Source: Hemicordylus capensis (lineage: Eukaryota; Chordata; Lepidosauria; Squamata; Cordylidae). Taken from it: a stretch of 64,000 nucleotides of DNA. The stretch is from contig NC_069659.1 in assembly GCF_027244095.1 (NCBI RefSeq), positions 26,630,501 to 26,694,500 on the forward strand, in the 5' to 3' direction. The notes under the pieces were generated by a model, which was given only the letters and a program-made list of their open reading frames with translations, had not been told where the DNA came from and did no database searches. This document shows, one piece after another, positions 52,065 to 63,862 of the stretch. Position 1 is the first letter of the stretch, and each line of letters begins with the position of its first letter. A program made the translations under genes and the position numbers.

Positions 52065-53815
52065 TAAAAGGTCCCTCAAGACATCCTGAAGCTGCCCTGA
52101 AAGTGCTCGTTTTACCACTCATCCACAGCCTTCATAGACCTCCAGGTGCTGTTGTACCTTGACAGAAACTATCTCCTGTCCAATGTCCAGTCTTCCTGTA
52201 GAAGGTGGGAAACTGAAGAGAGGGCTGCCACATTTCTCTGGGCAGTCTGGATGGCAGCCCTTGAGTGCACTGCACAACCAGTCCATTGAATCTCCTTGAG
52301 ACAGCAAGGAACCTTGTTGACTCATCATGGACAGCTGTGGCCTCCGTTGACCCCAAATATCCCAGTGCCTGCAGCTCCTGCCTCCTCTGCTGGGCTGAGT
52401 CTGGGTTCCTCCTCCGTGATGTTCAGGACCATCTCCACTGTGATTGCGAAGCTGGGTGCCGTGCCCACCATTACAAAACTATCCCTCCCTTGCTGGAAGG
52501 GAGATGGCTCATGCCTACGTGGGAACTTAAATTGTGCATGGCACCCGCTTGGGGCATCCACAAGGTTGGTAGTGGGTGAGAGTGCCTGCCCACCAACCCA
52601 GCACATTGGCCAGAAGCAAGGGCCAGTCATCCTGCAAGGGAAGGGACTTTTCAACTGTGTGCTCTATCCAGGGCAGGGCTGCGGCCAGCAGTGTGTGCCA
52701 GCTGCTCTATCTTGCACTTCATGGCCATAGGTGCATGGGTGTTAGCCGTTTCTGGCCCTCTTCATGCAACCTCACATAGGTTCTTGGACACCTCCAACCC
52801 GTGCCCCCCCCCTGTCAGAATCTGTGCATGCACCCTCTTTCCTGAACAGCCCAAGTTCCCTGCCCATCAATCTCCTCCTTGTCTGGGGAACTTATGCATC
52901 CTGGACAGGAAGCAACCACAAACATGTCTGCCTTATCTATTTGTGCCCCTGTCCCTGAGGTGGTCCTATGTTGTTAGTTCCACACCTCCATGCAGTAGGG
53001 CAGCAAACAAGGGCTTGCCCATAGGTGCATATTGGCCATGCCAGCCACTCATGGGGGCTGTCATTGGTTGTGGGTTTTGGGGTGTTTTTTTTAACACAAC
53101 GCCCTCACTAGAATCAGGACAGTTTCCAAAAAGGGTGGTTGCTCTAGTCTGTAACTCCAGGAAAACGTGGGGAAAGACCTCCCCAGGAGGACAACATATT
53201 TGTGCCAGGGACATTTCAGCCATTGAAGAGGTACTTAAGTTGCATCGTGTTATAGGACAGGGTTGGTTGTGGCTGCTCTCCATCCCAGTCTGGCACATCC
53301 TTATTGAGTGTTGCACATGTTTATGCTTTCAACCAAAAAGGAGCGCTCACTGAGCTTGTACTCTACCATATGCATGCTGCCCCTTGATGTGCCAGCAAAC
53401 CCCACCCACGCCCACACTTTCTGTATGGAGAGCAACCCCTTTGACTTTGGTGGGCAGGCAATGCTGCCCCCCGCCCCCATGCCTGCATGGTGGGGCGGGG
53501 GGCGGGGTTGTACCTCTGGCCTGAGAAGCAGGTATGGTGGCCGCCATCTTGGCCCCCTCCACATGGACAGGGACTGGCCAATCAGGAGAAGGGATGGGGA
53601 GGAACTTGCCCAGCAGCCTCCATCTTTCTCAGTCTCTCTGCTGCTGGGCAAGGGGAGGGTGTGTTTTTCGGTTGCTCCAAAGTGACTACATGTGGGGCAG
53701 AGGCACTCCAGGAAGGATCACCGGGCGGTAGATGAGCAATCAATCACGTGGAGCAGGCTGATCACAAGAGCTTTCCTCCCGGGTTTTTTTTTTGGGTGCT
53801 CATCAGCACGTGGCC
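52065..53815. other. Unassigned GC-rich stretch beside the Harbinger relic
   Basis: Open stretches of up to 220 codons on the plus strand and 116 on the minus strand carry no motif I recognise. Some minus-strand sequence near 52119-52650 could belong to the upstream part of the Harbinger-like element. Confidence 0.45.
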
Positions 53816-53819
53816 AGGC

Positions 53820-53925
53820 GGAAGGAGTGTAGCTCCTTCAATACGGGAGTAATATGGTCTCTCCTAGATAACCCAGAGACCAGCCTGGCTGCCACATTCT
53901 GGACCAACTGTAGTTTCGCAAGGGT
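53820..53925 (-). mobile_element. Short L2-like fragment
   Basis: GAGTAATATGGTCTCTCCTA, AACCCAGAGACCAGCCTGGC and ATTCTGGACCAACTG match the reversed L2 C-terminal region (as at 20090). Confidence 0.8.
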
Positions 53926-56249
53926 GAGGGGCCTATTAGAATGGTACACCCGAAGTGGTTACTGGATCCAGTAGGATTCCAAGAAGCCTTGGAGAGATTC
54001 AATGTTGGCTCTGCTGGTGATCCTGTTGATGCCCTGGTTGAGAACTGGAACAACTTGCTCACCAGGGCAGTAGACACGATTGCTCCTAAGCGTCCCCTCC
54101 AACCTGCTTCAAAATTGGCCCCTTGGTATATGGAAGGCCTATGGGGGCTGAAGTGGTAAGGTAGGCGACTGGAGTGCAAGTGGAGAAAAACTCGACTAGA
54201 ATCCGACAGATTACAACATGGAGTACATTTAAATATATATGCTCAGGCGATATGTGTGGCAAAGAAGCGGTTCTTTTCTGCATGTATTGCCTCTGCGAGT
54301 TCACGTCTGGTGGAGTTGTTCAGAGTTGTGAGGGGACTAGTATCTGCCCCTTCTCCCTTGAACCAGAATTTGGAAGCATCAGTTACCCGCTGTGGTGTGT
54401 TTAATGAATTTTTCGCAGACAAAATCTCTCGGATTCGGGCCGACTTAGATGGAGACTCCACAATTAATTTGATGTCTGAACTGGAGGTGTCCAACAACTC
54501 CTCTTATATGATTCGACTGGATCAATTTCAGTTTGTGACTCCTGATGATGTGGACAAGCTGCTTGGAGCGGTGAGGCTTAGCACTTGTCCTCTTGACCCT
54601 TGTCCAACATGGCTTGTTCTGTCTAGCAGGGAGGCTGTTGTAGGTGGCCTGGTAGAAATCATAAATGCTTCTCTGAGAGAGGGCAAGATGCCTCCTTGTC
54701 TTAAGGAGGCAATTATTAGACCTCTTCTAAAGAAGCCTGCATTAGATCCCTCAGAGTTAAGCAATTATAGGCCAGTTTCCAATCTCCCATGGCTGGGCAA
54801 GGAAATTGAGAGGGTGGTGGCCTCTCAACTCCAGGTAGTCTTGAAGGAAACTGATTATCTAGACCCATTTCTAACTGGCTTTCGGGCGGGCTATGGGGTG
54901 GAGACTGCCTTGGTCAGCCTGATGGATGATCTCAATTGGCAATGGTCAGAGGAAGTGTGACTCTGTCGGTTCTCTTGGATCTCTTGGCGGCTTTCGATAC
55001 TATCGACCATAATATTCTTCTGGAACTTCTGAGGGGGTTCGGGGTGGGAGCCACTGTTTTACAGTGGTTCCACTCCTACCTCTCGGACAGATTCCAGATG
55101 GTGTCAATTGGAGATTGTTGCTCTTCAAAATCTGAGCTTAAGTATGGTGTCCCTCAAGGCTCCATACTCTCTCCAATGCTTTTTAACATCTACATGAAAC
55201 CGCTGGGAGAGATCATCAGGGGATTTGGAGCTGGGTGTTACCAGTATGCTGATGACAGCCAGATCTACTTCTCCATGTAAACGTCTTCAGGAGTTGGCAT
55301 ATCCTCCCTAAATACCTGCCTGGAAGCACTAATGGGCTGGATGAGGGAGAATAAACTGAAGCTGAATCCAGATAAGACGGAGGTACTTATTGTGTGAGGT
55401 CGGAACTCTAGAGACGATTTTGATCTGCCTGTTTTAGACAGGGTCACACTTCCCCAAAAGGAACAGGTTCACAGTCTGGGAGTACTTCTGGATCAACATC
55501 TCTCCTTGGTTTCTCAGGTTGAGGTGGTGGCCAGGGGTGCTTTCTATCAGCTCCGGCTGATAGGCCAGCTGCGCCCATTTCTCAAGATCAATGACTTCAA
55601 AACCATGGTACATTTGTTGGTAACCTCCAGACTTGAGTTCTGTAATGTGCTCTACATGGGGCTGCCTTTGTACGCAGTCCAGAAACTTCAGTTGGTTCAG
55701 AATGCAGCAGCCAGGTTGGTCTCTGGGTCATCTCGGAGAAACCACATTACTCCTTTGTTGATGGAGTTACACTGGCTGCCAATAGGTTTCCGGGCAAAAT
55801 ACAAAGTGCTAGTTATAACTTATAAAGCCCTAAACGGCTTAGGTCCTGGGTATTTAAGACAGTGTATTCTTCACTATGAGCCCCACCACCCATTGAGGTC
55901 ACTTGAGGAGGTCCGTCTCCAGTTGCCACCAACTTGTTTGGTGGCTACACAGAGACGGGCCTTCTCGGCTGCTGCCCAGAGATTGTGGAATGCGCTCCCT
56001 GCTGAGATATGATCCTCCCCATCTCTGGCAATTTTCAAAGAACACCTGAAAACACATCTCTTCAACCAGGCTTTCTCAGCTTTTAAAAACTTGTTCTTAA
56101 ATTGTTCTGATTATTTAATTGTTGTTTTATGATGTTTTTAATTGTTAATCATTGTTTTTATGCTTTATAATTTTTGTTTTAATTATTAATTGATTTTAAT
56201 GGTGTTTAAATGTAAACCGCCCTGAGCTTTTTGGAAGGATGGTATAAAA

Positions 56250-56250
<1 letters not shown>
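53926..56250 (+). mobile_element. L2-like LINE, plus-strand copy with long RT frame
   Basis: The open stretch 54256-54960 (234 codons) has KRFFSACIASASSRLVELFR, DLDGDSTINL, RPLLKKPALDPSELSNYRPV and [20 protein letters not shown]. After one shift at about 54945 it continues [36 protein letters not shown] and CYQYADDSQIYFSM. A TAA follows at about 55278. A 168-codon stretch (55506-56009) gives the C-terminus with ATQRRAFSAAAQRLWNALPA. The tail is an (AAT)n run at 56252-56300. Confidence 0.93.

Positions 56251-56251
<1 letters not shown>

Positions 56252-56300
<49 letters not shown>
56252..56300 (+). repeat. (AAT)n microsatellite at the joined L2 tails
   Basis: Uninterrupted TAATAATAATAATAATAATA run between the plus- and minus-strand L2 copies. 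Confidence 0.95.
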
Positions 56301-58235
56301 TGTACAAGGGTAGCCCCACATAGAGCGCATTGCAGTAATCCAGTCTGAAGGTTACCAGCCGATGTACCACTCTTTTGAGGTCATCTAACTCCAGAAATGG
56401 ATGCAGCTGGCATATCAGCCAAAGCTGATAGAAGGCACTTCTGGCCACTGTCTCAACCTGGAACACCAAGGAGAGACTTGGATCCAGAAGCACCCCTAGA
56501 CTGCTTACCTGTTCCTTCTGGGGAAGTGTAACCCCATCCAGAATAGGCAGATCAAGATTGCCTCTCGAGTTCTGACCCTGCACAATGAGTACCTCTGTCT
56601 TATCTGGATTCAGTCTAAGTTTGTTATCCCTTGTCCAGCCCATTACTGCCTCCAGGCAGGCATTTAGGGAGGTTATGCCCTCTCCCGATGATGCTGACAT
56701 GGAGAAATAGATTTGGGTGTCATCAGCATACTGATAGCAACCTTGCACCAAATCTCCTGATGATCTCTCCCAGCAGTTTCATGTAGATGTTAAACAACAT
56801 TGGAGACAATATGGAGCCCTGAGGGACACCGTAAAAACTTCAGATTTTGAAGAACAACAGTCTCCAAGGGACACCATCTGGACCCTGCCTAAGAGGTAGG
56901 AGCGGAACCACTGCAAAGCAGTGCCTCCCACCCCCAACCCCCTCAGACGCTCCAGAAAGATACTATGATCGATAGTATCAAAAGTCGCTGAGAGGCACAA
57001 AAGGACCAACAGAGTCACACTTCCTCTGTCAATTGCCAGTTGGAGATCATCCATCAGGCCGACCAAGGCAGTCTCCACCTCATAGCCAGCCCAAAAGCCA
57101 GTTTGAAATGGGTCTAGAAAATCCGTTTCCTCCAAGACTGTCTGGAGCTGGGAGGCCACCAACCTCTCAGTTACCTTGCCCACCCATGGAAGGTTGGAAA
57201 CAGGCCTGTAGCTACTCAGCTCTGAGGGATCCAAGGTAGGCTTCTTTAGAAGCGGTCTAATAATTGCCTCCTTAAGACTAGGAGGCATCCTACCTTCCCT
57301 CAGAGATGCATTTATGATCCCTATCAGGCCTTCTACAACAACCTTCCTGCTAGATCGAACAAGCCATGTCGGGCAAGGGTTCTAGAGGACAGGTGGTGGG
57401 CCGCACCATTCCAATCAGCTTGTCCACATCCTCAGAAGTCACAAACTGGAACTGATCCAGCCTAACCACATAAGAGGAGTCACTGGATACCCCCGCATCA
57501 GATACTGAAGTAAGTTCAGAGACAAAATCCAAGTCGGCCCGAATATGAGAGATTTCCCCCACAAAGAATTCATTAAGCACATCACAGCGGGTAATCGATG
57601 GTTCCAAATTCTGATTCAAGGGAGGAGGGGCAGATACTAGCCCTCTCACAACCCTGAACAACTCCGCTGGACGTGAACTTGTGGATGCAATACGGGCAGA
57701 AAAGAATCGCTTCTTTGCCGCATGTGTCGCCTGAGCATAGGTCTTCAAATGAGCTCTATGTTGCAATCTGTCAGATTCAAGCCGAGTCTTTCTCCACCTG
57801 TGCTCTAGTCATCTACCTCGCCGCTTCAACCCCCGTAGTTCTTCTGTAAACCAATGGGCCAGTTTTGAAGCGGGTCGGAAAGGACGCTTAGGAGCGATCA
57901 TGTCTACCACCCCAGTGAGTTTGTTGTTACAATTCTCCTTCAGGACATCAACAGGATTGCCGGCAGAGACAACACTGAATCCCTCCAAGGCTTCTTGAAA
58001 TCCAATGGGATCCAATAACCTTCTCGGGCGGACCATTCTAATAAGTCCCTCACCACTGCAAAGGTGGGGTGTGACTATGAGTCCAACCGTAACCTGATGG
58101 TGGTCCGTCCATGACAAAGGGGAAATCACAGGATTCCCCAACCACAGAACACCACCCTGACCAGGTGAAAGACCAAATCAAGCATGTGACCTGCAACGTG
58201 CGTCCGTCCCAATTCTCTACTATGCATTGTAGCAT
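56301..58235 (-). mobile_element. L2-like LINE, minus-strand copy
   Basis: Two open stretches, 181 and 169 codons, cover [32 protein letters not shown] and LVTFRLDYCNALYVGL, and [38 protein letters not shown] and [15 protein letters not shown]. An endonuclease-side segment lies at 57350-58235 (ARIASTSSRPAELFRVVRGL). It faces the plus copy tail to tail. Confidence 0.92.
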
Positions 58236-58605
58236 CACTATTACATAAGTTTTAAAAATAAACGGAGAACTTGACTTTTCCCAGATACTCTGAAAATAAT
58301 TAAAGGATATGCAGAGTAAACTGTGTCACTGCTTGGAATATATTCTAGTATTTCAAAAAGATAGTTAAAATGAAAGAAAGAGAGCAAGAAACTTCCAGTG
58401 GGCCTTAATACTAAGGATTTCACACTGATTCAAAGACAAACTCACAATTAATAGCCATATTATTAAGACATCACATTTAACTCACATATCACAAGAAGCA
58501 AAGTAAGAGCAAATGAATACAATCCTAGCTCATAAGCTTCAGCTCAGTATTCACAAGCCCTGATTCTCTGTACATAGTGCCAAACTGAACATGTGTACAG
58601 TGATT
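58236..58605. other. AT-rich stretch, nothing recognised
   Basis: No repeat or gene identified. Confidence 0.5.
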
Positions 58606-58611
58606 TATATT

Positions 58612-58935
58612 ATATTAAATTTAAAAATACCTGTAACCCCTTTGGGGGGCTTCCTAAAGGCCATGGGGAGGTCTGCAAAGGTTCACCCTCCCCCCGCTGG
58701 CCTCTAGGGCTTCGCAGGGACCATGTGTGGTGACCATGAGCATGTGCAGTGGCCATTTTAAAAAATAATTGATTTTTTTTAAAAGGCTGATGAAAACAAA
58801 ATGGCCACCATGCATGCTCAAATGGCCTCTGCGAGGCCTGGCATGGCCCAGGGCCTCACAGAGGCCATTTGAGCATGCGCAGTAGCCATTTTTGGCTGTA
58901 ATTTTTTAAAAAAATTTATTTTACGAAATGGCGCC
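58612..58935. mobile_element. Palindromic miniature fragment, related to 378-1220
   Basis: TGTAACCCCTTTGGGGGGCTTCC and the pair AAATGGCCTCTGCGAGGCC / GCCATTTGAGCATGCGC follow the same plan as 540-900. No termini of the family are seen. Confidence 0.6.
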
Positions 58936-59512
58936 CCCCTTAGAATGGCGCCCAGTGCACGTGCCCTGCCTGCCCTACCCTAGATATGCCCCTGGTAATA
59001 CAACACTGGGATTTTTTTCCACTCTAAAGAAGAAAAAGAAATCCAATTTGCAAAATAGGGTAGCATCCTTTTGTGGCTTCATGGAACTGAAGTGCCAAGT
59101 GTTTCGTGGTTCAAACTCACCCAGCAAATCAGTCACTGGGCACAGTATAAGATTTACCCAATTAAATTCACAGAGACCAGCCAGCCCTTAGATGCACTGC
59201 AGCAGACAGTTCTGAATTGACACTGAACCTGGCAGAACATCCAGTGGCTTTATGCTCAGTTGAAAAGCACAAAGGGGTGACTGTTCTAACATGGAATGCG
59301 TAAGAACAGGCTGGTACTTCTGCGGCAATGGGAAGTGAAAAGTGATCTGATCTAGACTCATCCCTAGAATTTAGCAGAAGCTGTCCACCTCTTTGACCTG
59401 TGTTCCAGACTATGGCTTGATGTGAAATAAATTCCTGTTCTACTAAACCTAATGAGATGTGAATAATAAAGAATGGTAACAATAAAGAGGGGAAACATTT
59501 GTCAGCAAAGAG

Positions 59513-59590
59513 TGTAAATTTGTGTAAATTGCATTACACAAGAGTAAGTCCATTGTAATGGGCTTACTCTTGTGCCATGCAAATTTGTGC
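59513..59590. repeat. Small palindrome, about 75 bp
   Basis: AAATTGCATTACACAAGAGTAAG pairs with CTTACTCTTGTGCCATGCAAATTT across a short loop (CATTGTAATG). Confidence 0.75.
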
Positions 59591-59599
59591 ACATTTTGT

Positions 59600-60745
59600 G
59601 CTTGCACAACTGATGCAAATTAGACAGAGACAATATCACTAGCTTGACATACTCTTTGGGGCAATATGTCAATGATTTTCTTTTGGCGAAGAAAATCTTA
59701 GTATTCTGAATATTCTAAAGAATATGCGTTGTGCACTTATCTCACAAACATGATTTTATAGAACTTTCATGGTGGATTATATCAACAAATATAAAACTAG
59801 TTTGTTCTTAAAACATATGATAGGAGAGTGCTGGTTCAGATAAACACCAGCCTGAACATGCTATCAGAACAGGGACATGCTGAGAGCCTGCCTACCTTGA
59901 TGTACTGAAGGGCATCCCAGTGCTCAGTCAGGGTGTCCCTTAATAGTGTAAGGGGGCGTTCATCTGAATTGACTTTCTACCCATGCTCCAAAATCCTATT
60001 TAAACATGGTTACGTTTTCTAGAAACCGAGAATACATTTCATTCACCCCAAGCAAATGAATGAAATTTATGCGGGATCATGTAATGATTCAGTTCACATT
60101 TCTTACTGCGTTTCTGGTTTTCAAGCCAAAGTTAAAAAAAATACCACTGAAAAATGCTTTTGATTTATTCATCAACATAGTATTATAAGCATGCCTGGCT
60201 AGTGTGAAGTTCATACCCAGAGAAAAAAAACAGAAACACTGTGCATTATATGGCACTCCAACCTAGATTTTTTACATATGTTTTGTTATAGGATATTAAC
60301 TTTGTCTAGGTACTAGGAGACCTCTTGTGGTAGCAGCCTGCCACATACTTTAAAACGCTTTTGTTTTGGAAGTCTGGATAGCAGGATTGCTATATGTCCA
60401 CAACTGGCCTGGACAATCCAGGAATTGGATGTCCTGTCTAGGATGTAGGGAAAGTGTCGTCCTAGATATGAAATCTCCAGGCATATGAGCAGGAAAATTG
60501 CTTCAACAAAAATTACTTATTTTTCTGGTGCTTCTCTCCAGGCATTGTAGCTACATGATGCCAGTGTTTAAAAGCCACATATTCTTACTCTTTATCTGGC
60601 ACCAGTGCTGCTGAATGGCTCTCTGTGTATGGCTCAGGAAACCCCTTTCCCTTGATTCTGGATTGTTTCTAGAGTTAGTGAGGGTGGGGGTCGCCCTCAG
60701 AAATTAGCTGTGAAGTATGTGGACAGAGAGCCCCCTTTTCACTCG
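59600..60745. other. Intergenic stretch, nothing recognised
   Basis: Mostly AT-rich unique-looking DNA with no coding or repeat signal found by eye. Confidence 0.5.
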
Positions 60746-60747
60746 TG

Positions 60748-60822
60748 CAAGGCTGCTCAACTTCGGCCCTCCTGCCAATGTTGGTCTACAACTCCCATAA
60801 CTAAGTTGAGCAGGCCTGCTCT
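60748..60822. mobile_element. hAT MITE fragment (family of 3457-3593)
   Basis: GGCTGCTCAACTTCGGCCCTCCTGCC and AAGTTGAGCAGGCCTGC are the paired ends. The middle is shorter than in the full copy. Confidence 0.75.
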
Positions 60823-60866
60823 AATGGCATTGTTGGGAATCCCACTTCTTTCTAGAACACTCACTG

Positions 60867-61364
60867 AGGCGGGTCTCGCGATCACAGAGACCCACCTCCA
60901 TAGGGTTTGCAGGGAGAGCGGACTAAGCCTGCTCTCCCCAGAGAAGCAGGGTGGCAGCCCTGGGAGGCCGGATCAGCCGCCCACACGACTGCCGGCTGTG
61001 TGATGGAGCCAGCGGGGGCTGGGAGGATCGGGGGCTGCACGGCCCCTGGAAGCTCTAGTATGCCCTGTGTGAGCATGCAGGGCATACTGGAAAGACCCCA
61101 GAGCCAGGAGGCTGTTTTTAAGCCTCCTGGGCTAGCCTTTTAAGCCTCCTGTTTTAAAGCCTCCTGGACTAGTGCCGCGGCTACTCACGATCCAAAAAAC
61201 TACGGTGTGCTCGCTCCGCAAACCTGATTTAAGGGGCAGGTTACTTGAGCAGGTTACCTGCTCAGGAACCACAGGGCTCACAGCCGAGCCCGGTGGTTCA
61301 CATGGACTGCAAAAATCAGGCTAGGCTCCCTTAGCCCGATTTTTGCAGTCCGTGTGAATAGCCT
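60867..61364. mobile_element. GC-rich MITE (AGGCGG family), 498 bp, whole
   Basis: Start AGGCGGGTCTCGCGATC and end GTCCGTGTGAATAGCCT are inverted. The flanks CACTG (60862-60866) and CATTG (61365-61369) are a 4 of 5 match. Its interior follows the copies at 17010 and 22269. Confidence 0.82.
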
Positions 61365-61714
61365 CATTGGCTGATGTAGCAATCTTTTGAGGATCTCTCT
61401 TCTCCAACAGGAAGTATTTCCTGCGTGGAGCAGCAGGAAGAAATTTAGGGAGCAATAGGCCTCAAAACGCAACTGTCCTTTATGGTTACAGCATGAAAGA
61501 CGAAGCTCCCTAGAAATTAGTAGCCCCCACCTTTTGACGGTTGTGTCCAAGACTTTTCTCCAATGAATGTGCAACCCAAATGGACAGTATATTGCAAACA
61601 ACTGTTTTTCTAGTCTACTAGGAAAGTGACTAAAATATTTATTCTAATGTGTTCTTGATGTTTCAGTTTTACAAGGTCACTTGTAAACCCTGTTTCTCTA
61701 GAACAAGGATTTGA

Positions 61715-61800
61715 ACTTCCCCAGTTTGAGTCTCCACTCGGCTATGAAGAACTCACTGGGTGGCCTTAGGCAAGCCTCTCCCTCTCAGCTTACCTTACAG
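61715..61800 (+). mobile_element. SINE fragment (family of 42118)
   Basis: TCTCCACTCGGCTATG, TGGGTGGCCTTAGGCAAGCC and CTCTCAGCTTACCTTACAG resemble the middle of the SINE. Low confidence. Confidence 0.5.
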
Positions 61801-61947
61801 GACTGAATGTTGCCAAGATTACACAGCAAGATAATTAAGTGCTTCAGAGATGCTAAGTGTTATTAGTATTGTGTGATTGTTTCTATAAAATCGTAAGTGG
61901 TTGCATTCGTCTGCTAGAAAGAACACACATACCCTAAACCACAGTAG

Positions 61948-62001
<54 letters not shown>

Positions 62002-62022
62002 CAGATAGATAGATAGATAGAT
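61948..62022 (+). repeat. (GATA)n microsatellite
   Basis: About 18 GATA units with one C change. Followed by TCTTTATTTCAGTCATAGACC, a probable retroelement 3' end in reverse. Confidence 0.92.
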
Positions 62023-62387
62023 CTTTATTTCAGTCATAGACCAGCATATATAATAAAAACATCACATAAAGTTAGAACGAGTTATACAAATAATATAGCA
62101 ATACCTGGCCATAATACCGGAAATCATCTTGTTAAAATTAGACAGCAGAAGATGCAGGTAAAAGTCATCTGTATGGCCAGGAAATTTTTTCAAAACTGGA
62201 GAAAGTAGGGTAGTCCTTTTATTAGGACAAACTAAAAAGTCACACAAATTAGTGAGAAAACTGTTGAGTTCTCCAGAACTCTTCTTCAGGCTGGATGTTG
62301 AGCAAAATGAAAACGTGAAGGAGATAAAAAGTTGGACATGATGGAAAGCCCCCAGAACCTGCAATGTGGATTCTGTCTTAAGAGCAA
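62023..62387 (-). repeat. Unclassified reversed repeat with 111-codon open stretch
   Basis: The position next to the GATA run and the AT-rich start suggest the 3' end of a retroelement. The 111-codon minus frame shows no motif. Confidence 0.35.
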
Positions 62388-62630
62388 GAGCCAGCATGGT
62401 GCAGTGGTTAGAGTGCTGGACTAGGACTGGGGAGACCTGATTTCAAATCCCCATTCAGCCATGAGACTTGCTGGGTGACTCTGGGCCAGTCACTTCTCTC
62501 TCAGCCTAACCTACTTCACAGGGTTGTTGTGAGGAGAAACCCAAGTATGTAGTACACCGCTCTGGGCTCCTTGGAAGAAGAGCAGGATATAAAATGTAAA
62601 AATAAAATAAAATAAAATAAAATAAAAATA
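62388..62630 (+). mobile_element. tRNA-derived SINE with L2-like tail
   Basis: Near-identical plan to the copy at 42118: AGCCAGCATGGTGCAGTGG head, B box TTTCAAATCCC and tail CTCTGGGCTCCTTGGAAGAAG with an (AAAAT)n run. Confidence 0.85.
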
Positions 62631-62665
62631 AATAAGAAAGAAAGAAAGAAAGAAAGATGTTATGT

Positions 62666-62754
62666 AGCATAATCCTATTCATGTCTATGCAAAAGTAAGT
62701 CCCATAGAGCTAAGTGAGGCTTACTCCTAAATATGCATACATAGGATTATGGCT
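62666..62754. mobile_element. Small palindromic MITE, about 89 bp
   Basis: AGCATAATCCTAT and ATAGGATTATGGCT ends, with AAGTAAGTCC and GGCTTACTCC paired inside. Family unknown. Confidence 0.65.
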
Positions 62755-62914
62755 TTAATTAGATTTTACCCTGCTAGGTACAAATGGATTTCAGGTTGTA
62801 CTGAGAAACTTTAGAAATAATTGGAAATGTTTAATAACTTTTAAAGACTTTTGCTGTTCTGAAGTTTTAACTAACTTTACAGGATTTTTTAGTTGTTTTT
62901 CCATTGCTGTTATA

Positions 62915-63490
62915 CAGGTGAAACTCGGAAAATTAGAATATCGTGCAAAAGTCCATTAATTTCAGTAATGCAAATTAAAAGGTGAAACTGATATATGAGA
63001 CAGACGCATTACATGCAAAGCGAGATAAGTCAAGCCTTAATTTGTTATAATTGTGATGATCATGGTGTACAGCTCATGAAAACCCCAAATCCACAATCCC
63101 AGAAAATTAGAATATTACATGGAACCAAGAAGACAAGGATTGTAGAATAGAACAATATCGGACCTCTGAAAAGTATACAGTGTACTGTGCTTGATTGGCC
63201 AGCAAACTTGCCTGACCTGACCCCATAGAGAATCTATGGGGCATTGCCAAGAGAAGGATGAGAGACATGAGACCAAACAATGCAGAAGAGCTGAAGGCCG
63301 CTAATGAAGCATCCTGGTCTTCCATAACACCTCATCAGTGCCACAGGCTGATAGCATCCATGCCACGCCACATTGAGGCAGTAATTGCTGCAAAAGGGGC
63401 CCAAACCAAGTACTGAATACATATGCATGCTTATACTTTTCAGAGGTCCGATATTGTTCTATTCTACAATCCTTGTCTTCTTGGTTCCAT
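62915..63490 (+). mobile_element. Tc1-like element with long inverted repeats, internally deleted
   Basis: TA (62913-62914) precedes CAGGTGAAACTCGGAAAAT. The left repeat runs to about 63181 (CGGACCTCTGAAAAGTATA). The right repeat returns from 63431 (TATACTTTTCAGAGGTCCG) and is cut at CCATG. Between them the coding is the Tc1 transposase end: GATTGGCCAGCAAACTTGCC, where the frame gives a DWPANxPDL-like box and a PIENLWGI-like end, and a C-terminus PRHIEAV-like. A few substitutions break it. Only the last third of the transposase is left. Confidence 0.85.
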
Positions 63491-63492
63491 GC

Positions 63493-63765
63493 AGGGGCGT
63501 AACTACAATTAGGCAGGGGGAGGCCATTGTCTCGGGGGGCCCTGGGGGGGGGCCTCAGAGGCTCTCTCCCACCCGATTTTCCTTTTGAAGTCAATTTAAA
63601 AAAATTCTCCTCCTTGTTCTGGCGCTATTTCCTTGTTGTTTGTCTCCGCGAGTCCACCCTTGGGGGGGGCCCTCAGAGGCTCTCCCCACCCAGGAAGGAG
63701 AGGTAAGCGGTGATGGCGGGGGGGCATTTAAGTCTCAGGGCCCACTCCAACCTAGTTACGCCCCT
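63493..63765. mobile_element. MITE with AGGGGCGTAACTA ends
   Basis: AGGGGCGTAACTAC start and TAGTTACGCCCCT end are inverted. The interior holds GGGGGGCCC and two near-identical CCTCAGAGGCTCTC segments (63553, 63672). It cuts the right repeat of the Tc1-like element. No clear target duplication. Confidence 0.75.
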
Positions 63766-63862
63766 TGGCAGTGGTGAAACAGCGTCTTTAGTAGTTTATT
63801 TGAACAGAGAGAAGTCCGGATTTTCTTGGAAGTCCAGTTCCTTAAACTTCCATTACAGACAT

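Noticed and set aside
52691-53353. 220-codon plus-strand frame
   Set aside because: No family likeness, poor composition for a secreted or globular protein, and it overlaps equally long frames on the other strand.
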